Assembly (NCBI GenBank): GCA_000934385.1
Contig: KN880848.1
Span: 1-15,705, forward strand
DNA from: Cylindrobasidium torrendii FP15055 ss-10
Lineage: Eukaryota > Basidiomycota > Agaricomycetes > Agaricales > Physalacriaceae
Direction of reading: 5' to 3'
DNA: 15,705 nt
A program made the position numbers and the translations under genes. Within the stretch, counting starts at the first letter, position 1. Each line of letters begins with the position of its first letter. The notes under the pieces were generated by a model. The model saw only the letters and a program-made list of their open reading frames with translations, searched no databases and was not told the DNA's origin. Positions 1 through 8,131 of the stretch are shown piece by piece.

Positions 1-26
1 AAATTTTTCAGATTTATTTGATTTTC

Positions 27-71
27 AAGGGCGGGCCAGCCAGCACCCGGCCGGGATTTGTGCCCGCCCTT
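27..71. repeat. Nested GC-rich inverted repeat (hairpin)
   Basis: A 10-base arm aagggcgggc (27-36) is perfectly matched by its reverse complement gcccgccctt (62-71). The 25-base spacer contains a second perfect palindrome, cccggccggg (46-55). The surroundings are AT-rich. Such structures occur at ends of mobile elements or in solo repeats, but no CTRR-type Helitron end follows on either strand, so the origin is open. Confidence 0.6.
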
Positions 72-203
72 TTGGGGACCGTGGGAATCATTGATCAGAT
101 TGGGTTGATCATTGTTAAGCTGCTTTGGGAAATCATGATCACACCCTAGAATTCCCTTTTGGACTGAATTGTACTTTAGGTGCACATAAACCATATTCTA
201 GGG

Positions 204-1246
204 TCATAGCTGCAGTAGTTTTGAGTGTTTATAATTAGTTGTATCTGGAAACGCATGTGTAGTTATAAACACTGAACTTTCCCCAAAAGTTACAGACTGG
301 CCTGTACACCCATCACACATGTCGGGGACCTTGATGTCGAGGTTCATCAGGGTTTCGGCTTCCAGGACGACGCGCGACATTGACCATGGGGTCACAGGGT
401 GAAGGATATTCTTGCTGAATCCATTCCACCACTCACGTTCCCATGCTTCTTGACAGGACTTGCCGCAGGTCGTCTGTGAGGCGCCGGTGAAGCGAGGCGG
501 TCCCCCAGAAGTCACAGTCAGGCGGTAATGGAGCAGCCTAACTGTACGACGGCTGTCAGTGGAGGCTCTCGTCATCACAAACGACGTACTGGCGGTCTTC
601 AGCGCAAGATCGTACGCAACCTTCGGCAGTTGTTTGGCAGTTTCTTCGCTGAGATTGTTGTTGAGTATGAGATTGACGACGTTCTCGAACGCTGGGGCAA
701 GCCACTGTCGTTGTTCATAGTAGGCAGCAAGGTTGAGCTTGAGCACAGGGTCAACGGCGGGCAAGTTGGATAGAGTATCCGTGGCCTTCTTGACGGCGAT
801 CAGGGAATCGAGGGGGATGGCGGCGCGGAGGACTGATGACCACCAGAGTGGACAATTTGCTTTTTCTGGAGGAATCCTGGTTCGAGGTGAGCGTGTATCA
901 TGTCGGGGTACGGATGTTTGGCGTACTCATGGGGTCGAAAGGCAAAGAGGCAAAAGGCTTCCCAATCGTCCTGAGACAGAACGTCGGGAAGCGGCATTGG
1001 GTTCTCTTTCACCGCCTCTTTGCTCCCTGAAGGCCGGTCCCTGAGCAGCGACTCGAAGAACGTAGAGCTCTGCATGAGCTGAGTGGCGTGGAAGGAGTAT
1101 ACGCGAGCGATTCCAGGACGATCCTTGCGCGGCGCGAACTGGAGGTCTTCAGATATCGGTTACACTAGCCAAGGACGACGTACCGCTACCCACGTATTCC
1201 CGTCTTCGAACCCAAGAGAGCTGGTTTCGACATAAGGAAGGGTCAT
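204..1246 (-). CDS. BTB/POZ-domain protein of the expanded Agaricomycete family (three exons, 315 aa)
   Basis: Proposed exons are 1246-1184, 1138-927 and 876-204, separated by introns of 45 nt (donor GTACGT) and 50 nt (donor GTACGC). The spliced frame is open to a TGA/TAA-type stop at 204 and gives 315 residues. The N-terminus carries the BTB-like pattern FEDGN, then residues resembling the VF-DM/GS--NP--LPDV-DWEAF run (here SSTFFESLL, ENPMPLPDV, DDWEAF). The middle has DPVLKLNLAAYY and RQWLAPAFENVV. The C-terminal part has a Cys/Trp pattern (CGKSC, W-REWW, LHP, CDGC) that I know from basidiomycete BTB proteins of unknown role. BTB domains usually dimerise or recruit cullin-3. Here the function is not known. 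The last 30 or so residues after CDGC do not look like the family and may reflect an unrecognised intron or a disrupted 3' end. The start is the first ATG of exon 1 and sits very near the divergent transposase. Confidence 0.65.
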
Positions 1247-1329
1247 GATGGTGGTCAAGTGCAGTTCTCTCTGTCGACTCAAAAAAAATTGATTGATCTG
1301 AGGCGATCAAGGCCTCTGCGCGCACTACC

Positions 1330-3312
1330 ATGATCACGGCACGCTCGCAATATTTCCCAAATCTACCGCCACACCCTCCCGTTCTTGGCTCATGGCCTCC
1401 AGACGTTGTTCAAGCTCACAGACGTATCACAGCAGCCTACAAGGCGTGTTCCGACATCCTGCGACTTGAAGATCATGACCCCGTGCGACTCAAGATTCAC
1501 CTCGACCGGCTTAATGGCAGTACAAAGCGCTTACTGGAGGGGTTGTGGGTCAATATGCCAGGAGAGCTGGCCTGGCTTTCCAAGGCAGTGGAGGACCTGG
1601 TCGCGTTGATAGCGGAGGTTGAATCAGCTTGCGCTGCCGCAGAAGCAGTGTGCGTCGTATCTGTTATTCGTCGAGATTAAGCTCATGGTTTTCACAGAGA
1701 GGGAGCCACGGTCTTTCACACAGAGCGGGTGACGAGCTATGGCCGCGGCGGAGCAGGGCGACCTATCAAGGACATCGATACGGCTTGGCTAATGGACGCC
1801 ACTTCTCCACATCGGAAACTACGCATTGCTACACTCGCACGTATGCTCAACCTGCACCGCAACACCGTTCGGAAGAAGCTGAAGGAGAAGGGTCTCTACC
1901 CGCGCGTCAAATTCTCGAACGTCAGCCAGCCTACACTGGAACGTCTTCTTCGCAAGCACAAGAAAGCAAATCCCAAGGCGGGATTACGGTTCGTGACTGG
2001 ATGGCTCAAATCGCGCGGTCTTCGAATTCAGAAGGAGCGCCTTCGTCTAACCATGCGCAACGTCGACAACCTGGGGCAGCTCCTTCGCACTCACAGGACG
2101 ATTGAACGGCGCGACTACCGTGTACCGCGTCCCAATGCGCTGTGGCATATGGATGGCCACCACAAGCGTATACGATGGGGTTTTGTAGTTCATGGCATCG
2201 TGGATGGCTATAGTCGCATGGTGCGTAGCCGATTTCACAGTTTGGTGCCATTATGTTAACCCACACTGTGATACGTAGGTCGTGGGCATGCGCGTGAACG
2301 ACAACAACCTGTCGAAGACGGCGCTGGATCTCTTTGTGGAGGCTACAAGAAAACACGGGACACCGTCCCGTATTCGTGTTGACCGCGGTGCGGAGAACGT
2401 CGAGGTTGCCGTCTGGATTATCATGCACCGCGGGCCGAATCGTGGTAGCTGCCTCTGGGGAAGGTATGTACACGGCCTTACACCCTTCAGTAGTGACTCA
2501 CACTCTTCAGTTCCACGCACAACGTTCGTATAGAACGCCTCTGGGTTGACGTTGGGATCTATTTCGTGCGCTACTGGAGGGCGTTCTTTCAGAAACTCGA
2601 GCGCTGCCACCGCTTGGACCCTTCAAAGCCGGAGCACCTCTGGCTGCTTCATCTGCTGTTCCACACCGAGATCAACAAGGACTGCGAAGGCTTCGTCAAC
2701 ATGTGGAATCACCATCCCATTTCGGGACAAGGACGCGACCAGACACCAGTTGTGAGTAGAGTGGCACTTCGACGCGTAGCGGTTGTTTCTGACTTTGATG
2801 TCAAGGACCTCAACTTTGCTGGAAGGCATACGCACGGGGAGTACACCGATGAGTACGAGAACTGTCACCCGGATTTATTACAGCGATACCTTGGGGTGGC
2901 GGGGAGGCGTCGCGCGAGGAGATTGGACGGTCTTGGAGGAGGAGCGACGGGCGGCGCAGACGGCGAGTACGAAGAGGTGCAGGAATTCATTGCCGCAGAT
3001 CAGGCGGAGAACGTCAGGAACCCTCAAGTCGATCCACCACCGAAGGGATGCCCATTCGGCGACAATGGCACCTTCGAAACTTTTCAGACGGTTCTGGCAG
3101 ACGTTGTGGGAGCAGGGAGACTTCCTGAAGGTTTCGGAATCCTTGAGAACAAGTGGGATGACGGCGGCTACGGTGTTACAGAGCCTATCAAGATGCGTGG
3201 GGGTAAAACGGCGGACATTGCGCTGCCTCTCGAATTGTGGTATCCTAGGGCGGCATTGTGGTGTGCAGCTTTGTATATAATGACTGATATAATGGAGGAG
3301 GCTGCCTTATAG
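1330..3312 (+). CDS. Integrase-core (rve-like, DDE) transposase, apparently intact (five exons, 591 aa)
   Basis: Exons are 1330-1649, 1698-2220, 2279-2463, 2511-2751 and 2806-3312. The introns are 48, 58, 47 and 54 nt, and all phases agree. The last intron has a length divisible by three and no stop, so retention would add 18 residues. Domain order: an N-terminal alpha-helical region, a helix-turn-helix-like segment (IATLARMLNLHRNTVRKKL), then an integrase fold. Candidate catalytic residues are Asp in WHMDGHHKR, Asp in IRVDRGAENV and Glu in HNVRIERLW, with 34 residues between the second Asp and the Glu. Further family signatures are RGPNRGS, HLWLLHLLF and NHHPISGQGRDQTP. The C-terminus ends in the family-typical LPLELWYPRAALW segment, so the gene looks full length with no internal stop. 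Enzymes of this fold cut and join DNA ends. The family is abundant in basidiomycete genomes and its exact superfamily is not decidable here. It could be an active element or a domesticated gene. Confidence 0.9.
3274..3280 (+). promoter_or_regulatory. TATA-like element inside the transposase last exon
   Basis: TATATAA lies in the last transposase codons, about 150 bp before the ATG of the next gene. It could be the core promoter of that gene. Position and sequence are the only support. Confidence 0.3.
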
Positions 3313-3336
3313 AACCTTGCGTGATTTCTACGCAAA

Positions 3337-3411
3337 GTGAGCCAAATAGCGATCTGATCGTTATGCGTGACTAACTAAAATTTTTGCGCGCTTTCTTCCT
3401 GCTTCTCACAG
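3337..3411 (+). other. Candidate untranslated-region intron between transposase and downstream gene
   Basis: A donor GTGAGC (3337-3342), a perfect branch-like CTAAC (3371-3375) and a pyrimidine-rich tract ending in TTCTCACAG (3411) form a well-shaped 75-nt intron. It lies 24 nt after the transposase stop and 16 nt before the next ATG. It would fit a 5'-leader intron of the downstream gene or an intron in a shared transcript. Confidence 0.45.
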
Positions 3412-3427
3412 ACTATTCTTCTCTAAG

Positions 3428-5217
3428 ATGGCGGCCATGACTTCAGACGGGTCTGAAATCCACTTCGACAGCGACGACAGCCCAAGCGAGGACGACGTTT
3501 CTGAGGAAGGCACGAACGGGCACGCCTACCAGCCCAACAAGAAAAAGACGAAATGCACTGTGTGCTTTTTAAAAGCCGGTGCCGCGTGCCACACCAAGTC
3601 TAGCGACGTCAAAGAGGAGAAGTCCTCTGGCAGCACCAGTACATTCGATGCCTTCTACGACGGAATAAAGGCGAAGTATCAGCCTCCCGTGTCGGTCACG
3701 AAGCCTGCCGTGTCGGTTAAGAAGGCTTATGGCGAGGCCATGGTTGGCTATCGGGACAAGGTGCAGTAGAGCTGTTGATTGGCTGTTCGATGCTGATGTC
3801 GGGTAGGGCAAGTCGTTGGTCAAGAAGATCGGGTCGACATTGAGCAAGGCGACCTCCTCGAAGCCAAAACTTCCCAAGTCGTCGGTCAAGTACGCCGTTG
3901 TCTGCCTCGACCCGCGAGGGCTTCGTTTGGTGAGCTTAGTCCATGCTTCGAGGACGGGCGTTACTTATGCAAATTTTATTAGGCCGCGCCTGGCTCAACC
4001 ATTCTCGAGCCGAACAGTCCCACGAAAGTCAGGCTGGCGCAGAAGAATGCCTGGGCGGCTTCCGGGCTCATAGTCTCTACGCCGCCGCAGGAGCTCGGTC
4101 AGCAGTTGCTGTGGGCAATACGGCCCGAATTCACGGTCGCAGAGGTTAAGAAGCACCTCAATGCACATTTTCCACAGGTGAACAAGGTGCTGGACGTGTT
4201 ACACCCGGAGAACATCAACGACCACTGGCTCTATGGTCAGCAGAGTCATTCCACGGTCGGTGTGTATCATGCCCAGGATGTCGATGGCAAATCTTTCCGT
4301 AACCTTGTCGGGAAGGGGACGAGCCCGGCAACGGTGACAGTGCACCTGCGTGAGTTGTAAACTCGCGCCCGTGTGTGATAACTCACCCAAGTGATCCAGT
4401 CCTCCGCAAAGAGCTTCCTCCTTCGGTATACGAGAAGATCCACTTCCTCGCCGGGTGTCTGGACAAGGGACAAGACATTAGTATACACCTGGATGCGTAC
4501 ATGAGGGCGCATGAGGAGGCCATGGAAGACTCTTCGACAGAGTGCGTATGTTCACCTAATTATTGCTCCCTTTGTCTCATTCGCGGTCTAGAACACCGTC
4601 AAAGAAGGGGAAGGGGAAGAAGAAGGCCGGTGGAAGGAGGTACACATCCAAGGCTTTCCTGAGCGATAGTGACGGGGATGAGGACGGGGAAGAAAGCCAT
4701 CATGAGTCGAGTTCCTCCCTGCGTTCGCCGACTTATTTGCTGACCACGCGCGATAGCTCCGAATCGGACTACAAGAAGAAGCTGCGCGGTAGTGACAAGA
4801 GGAAGGCGGACGACATGTTAGGCGGCCAAAGCCACGGCGAGGCAATCATCATTGAGAGCGACGGCTCTTTGGATGCAGGCAGCACTAGTGGGACTCGTCG
4901 AACTCGGTATGTGGCTCCGTCTCGTGTTCATGGCGGGACTGACAGACAATCAGCCAGGCAACGTCGGGCACGAAGGGCAGCGCGGGTACATCCCCAGCTT
5001 CGAGGAAAAAAGCCAGTGCGTCTTTCTTTCAGCATAACTAGAGGCTAGTTAGCTCACCGATATTGCACATACAGGGATCAGCGACTCCACTTCGATGAGC
5101 AACGACGACGCCAGGGATGCATCGATGGCGTCTGGCTCGTCGACAGCGGCGCGCGCGATCAGCAATAATTACACCCCGGCCGTTTACGTTCCCCAGGTCG
5201 ACAACGTCTGGGATTAG
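3428..5217 (+). CDS. Unrecognised 494-aa protein with acidic N-terminus and basic, probably nuclear-targeting segment (seven exons)
   Basis: Exons are 3428-3760, 3807-3929, 3983-4349, 4400-4541, 4592-4906, 4954-5015 and 5075-5217. The introns are 46, 53, 50, 50, 47 and 59 nt, and every junction keeps phase, giving 1,485 coding bases. I do not recognise the family. The N-terminal 30 residues are Ser/Asp/Glu-rich. A short cysteine motif CTVCFLKAGAACH follows at about residues 43-55, and a duplicated VSV-TKP/VSV-KKA heptad near residue 88. A folded-looking middle (about residues 140-350) contains KYAVVCLDPRG, PEFTVAEVKKHLN and NDHWLYGQQ. A lysine-rich stretch (KKGKGKKKAGGRR) resembles a nuclear localisation signal and is followed by acidic Ser/Asp clusters and a low-complexity Ser/Thr/Ala tail. 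A role in the nucleus, possibly DNA or chromatin binding, is only inferred from composition. The gene is on the same strand as the transposase and 115 bp after it, so it could be an accessory gene of the same element. Confidence 0.8.
3683..3724 (+). repeat. Two-copy 21-nt tandem duplication inside the coding region
   Basis: Copies at 3683-3703 and 3704-3724 differ at three positions and encode the near-identical heptads PPVSVTK and PAVSVKK. This is an in-frame expansion in the low-complexity N-terminal part of the unrecognised protein. Confidence 0.75.
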
Positions 5218-5358
5218 GCGCAGCTGGCTGCGACTCGTGGTCGCAGCTGTCCTCTCTTTCTCTTTGCTACCCATCACCTTCGCTTCTCTTCCAACAGCCA
5301 CACACATTCTAGCACAGCGTATTCAACTACCATACTAGCCTATTCTACCTCTCCTCCT

Positions 5359-5551
5359 CCTCGAATGTCAGGTTCCACTGCCCCTCCGTTCCTTGGCACT
5401 CCATGCTACCCTACGATTACTTTATCTCTTCCATGCTCTATCTTGCTTTCCTACCACTACCAGGACCACCCAGTGGGACCAACCGTGCTCAACCACTTCT
5501 ATTCTGCCTCCCCTCTTCCTCGAATGTCAGGTTCCACTGCCCCTCCGTTCC
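5359..5551 (+). repeat. Direct repeat, 34-bp exact core, 159-bp period
   Basis: The 34 bases at 5359-5392 recur exactly at 5518-5551. The similarity extends about 15-20 bases leftward with a few mismatches (TATTCTRCCT before each copy), so this is a partly decayed tandem duplication with a unit of about 159 bp. Confidence 0.85.
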
Positions 5552-5647
5552 ATGACACCCTACCACTACCTTCCCTTGGATCTAGCGCCCTCATATAGAC
5601 GCCCGTACCCTCAATAGATGTTTTTACAGTCTAGTAGGAATATATAT

Positions 5648-6109
5648 GCGCAATCTGCCTTCACTTGGATTGGTGTGCAAAACCCAGATGGCAAAAATAT
5701 CCGTGCAAAATGGTCGCGTCAAAAAATACGCGTAAGATGAGAGTCCTGGATTATATGCGCAAATTGGCGCTCAGAAAAAGATGCGCATTCCAAGGGTGTC
5801 CTCTCAATGCGACGAAGTCAGATTTTCAATATTCAGTGCAATGGTTTTGGCACGTCCAAATATTAGTGGAATGATGAAATCACACTTTTATTACTGCGTA
5901 ATTAGACTACCAAAAAAATTCCGTGCAAGTTGGACAATATATCTGCGCAACACATGAGGCCGGAATTTTCCTGTGCAAAGAAAATGAAATATCATCGTAA
6001 ATGCCACTGGCTTCTAGCGAAGTTCTGTAGAGTGTAATATGTAGGTGGAAATGCCGTAGGTACCAATAGTTCTGCGGGTTTTGGCAAATTCAGCATGATT
6101 TCGGCGCAA
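5648..6109 (+). repeat. Cluster of nine same-strand GYGCAA motifs in AT-rich DNA
   Basis: GCGCAA or GTGCAA begins at 5648, 5675, 5703, 5757, 5836, 5923, 5945, 5973 and 6104. Three copies continue as AAATGG, ATTGG or GTTGG (GTGCAAAATGG, GCGCAAATTGG, GTGCAAGTTGG). A six-base word with one two-way choice is expected about 0.2 times in 460 bases of random sequence. It may be a degenerate minisatellite, part of a decayed element or a binding-site cluster. Confidence 0.6.
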
Positions 6110-6523
6110 ACCTATTAAAGTGCACTTTGACCACGATAGCTTTCAAGCGTTTGCGCGAAACTCTTTGGATAAACACTCCAAAAATCAACTCAAATACTAC
6201 TGTAGTGCCGATGAAAGTTGCGGTCATACTGTATGTCTATGTAGAACACACTTGGAAGGTTTCGCGTGATTTTTTTCCACGATTGAGTGCCATAGTATTT
6301 TGATACCCAACTACTAGTATATCATGATCTTTCGATCACGGACACTCTTATCGTAGACCCCCGGCTTTAGCATATGCACTTATCTGCTTGATGAATCCCG
6401 GTGCGTGCGTTCTAATCCGGCCCTCATTAACGTTAAATGATCAGTGTACTGGAATATAGATAGTACACATAAGATATAAGCGACAAACAATAGAGGTAAG
6501 GTTCAATACAGTAAACTACAAAA

Positions 6524-6529
6524 TTTATT
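6524..6529 (-). terminator. Polyadenylation signal of the F-box gene (AATAAA)
   Basis: On the minus strand AATAAA lies about 15 bases beyond the stop codon of the F-box gene, in AT-rich sequence. Confidence 0.5.
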
Positions 6530-6544
6530 TGTGCAGTAAGTTTC

Positions 6545-8131
6545 TTAATGCCTGAGGCTTTGGGAAATAGACCATTCACCCGACGAGGATGTTGGAACGA
6601 GGTCATCGTATCTGTCCTGGTCTATTGTAGAAAACATGTCCACCGACGCTTCTTCCAATATCTCGTCCGTCATCATATTTTCGAAACTTTCGTGATCCGG
6701 AGCCGTCTCCAGAACGCTTTGCAGACGTCCCAGCAGTGACGGGTCATCACAGGTGAGGTCTAAGAAAGAAGAGTCCGGGGCGTCCTGCGAAGGGTGAAAG
6801 CAGAAACTCGCAATTTTGTTCTCGTTGCGCAGGTAAACACGCTCAACGGGCTCGCGCACTGAGATCGCATAGAACGCTGGAGGTGTCGGAATATCGCAGA
6901 GGTCTTCCACGCTTGAGCTTGACTCGATGGTGACAACCTCCAACGCTGGAAGTTGAAAGCGCTGGAAGACGTACTCCGCCACGGACCGTCGTTCTTCCCA
7001 TTCGCCGTCCGTAGCTACATCCGAGATGAGTAAGAACTTGAGCTGTGGCAGGATGTCGCGCCTCCGGCCATCTCCAAAAGGACGAATCTCTTCATCTCGA
7101 AGACAGTTCGTGTTGAAGATGCGCAACTCCTCGAGGTTGACCATCTGAGCTACCACTGGGTCGAAATTTGCGTCCTTGAACGTTGCGGCGAGCAGCTGGC
7201 TCCATGGAAACTGGATGTTGTCGGAGGAGAGACGCAGACGGAACGATACAGAGACGAGGGATGGTGCATCGATGTCCATGGCTGGGTGGTATTGCTTCCA
7301 CTCGTAGTCAAGGTAGAGATGTTCGAGGTTAGGAAGCGTCGATTTGAGCATGGTCATGAAGTTGGAATCACGTCCAGAAAGGTGGAGATATTGCAGGCGT
7401 CGGGCAGCAGGAAGGAGGATGGAATAAACGGCAGGACTACGGCCGCTCGACTCGAGGAAAAGTTGGATAGGTGCACCCTTGGTGCGGGAGAGAAGAGTGC
7501 GAAGGAAGTTGTTGAGGCGTCGGCCCGTTCGATTTTGATAGAGGTGGAGAGGGAGGTAAAGCACTCTCCAAAGACGTGAGAGGGAGTGCGCCAGATGGCG
7601 CCATCGACGGCATACACAGGTCAGCACCCAGGGTGCTTGTGTGGTGTCAAAAGAGGACGTGGTAGTGAGGGAGTTCCGGTTCATTTCCGGACCACCTGGC
7701 CGCGTCCACGGGGCGCACCACAAAAATATTTCGGCCAGGATGTCGTCGGGCACCCAACGCATTGGCGCGCAGACGGGCGGGAGCTCGGCCACCAGTACTG
7801 AAATGTCGTCCTCGGTACGATGAGCAGCCTCCGGCGGCCCCAGTTCCTTCTTCCACAACAGTATTTTGCCTAATGGGGATTTGTGTTCCAAACATAGCTT
7901 CCCCGCATCGACCAGGTCCCTTGCGAGGTTGACAATTTCAGGCGACGACGCGTCGGTGCTCGAGTGTAGACGAATTATTCGAGCGATGGCGTTTTGGGTG
8001 TCATAGGATAGAATGGTTCGCGTCATGGTAGCTCTCAATGAACTCAATCCGAGTTTACGGCAAGGCTTTATGTACGGTGCAGTAAAGCTTGGCATAAACA
8101 CGGTCCGATTTCCGCTGTGGCGGTGGCTCAT
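6545..8131 (-). CDS. F-box protein, intronless (up to 528 aa)
   Basis: A single open frame of 528 codons encodes a typical Agaricomycete F-box protein. A helical N-terminal region (about residues 45-115) is followed by an F-box at about 122-190, with WVPDDILAEIFLWC and PWVLTCVCRRWRHLAHSLSRLW as the recognisable halves. The rest resembles loose leucine-rich repeats (LQYLHLSG, NLEHLYLDY, NLEELRIFN, LKFLLISD). F-box proteins link substrates to Skp1-cullin ubiquitin ligases, and the target here is unknown. Possible starts are Met1 (8131), Met13 (8095) and Met36 (8026, MTRTILSYDTQNAI). Homology-like sequence begins near Met36, and a TATATA box only 34 bp before Met1 leaves little leader, so Met13 or Met36 may be the true start. 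The C-terminus is acidic and Ser-rich. The lack of introns contrasts with all the other genes in the window. Confidence 0.87.
   Translation of the reverse strand: MSHRHSGNRTVFMPSFTAPYIKPCRKLGLSSLRATMTRTILSYDTQNAIARIIRLHSSTDASSPEIVNLARDLVDAGKLCLEHKSPLGKILLWKKELGPPEAAHRTEDDISVLVAELPPVCAPMRWVPDDILAEIFLWCAPWTRPGGPEMNRNSLTTTSSFDTTQAPWVLTCVCRRWRHLAHSLSRLWRVLYLPLHLYQNRTGRRLNNFLRTLLSRTKGAPIQLFLESSGRSPAVYSILLPAARRLQYLHLSGRDSNFMTMLKSTLPNLEHLYLDYEWKQYHPAMDIDAPSLVSVSFRLRLSSDNIQFPWSQLLAATFKDANFDPVVAQMVNLEELRIFNTNCLRDEEIRPFGDGRRRDILPQLKFLLISDVATDGEWEERRSVAEYVFQRFQLPALEVVTIESSSSVEDLCDIPTPPAFYAISVREPVERVYLRNENKIASFCFHPSQDAPDSSFLDLTCDDPSLLGRLQSVLETAPDHESFENMMTDEILEEASVDMFSTIDQDRYDDLVPTSSSGEWSISQSLRH

Larger units (their letters stand above)
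5218..6544. other. Gene-free stretch with repeats, AT-rich in its second half
   Basis: No reading frame here has recognisable protein features or a coherent exon series. The first part (to about 5600) is pyrimidine-rich on the plus strand and holds a direct repeat. From about 5640 the sequence becomes AT-rich and carries repeated GYGCAA motifs, which suggests decayed repetitive DNA. The end contains the 3' flank of the F-box gene. Confidence 0.6.

Noticed and set aside
1250..5650. Terminal inverted repeats bounding the transposase and its neighbour
   Set aside because: Comparing the flanks by eye gave no convincing inverted pair or target-site duplication. A computed alignment of flanks would decide it.
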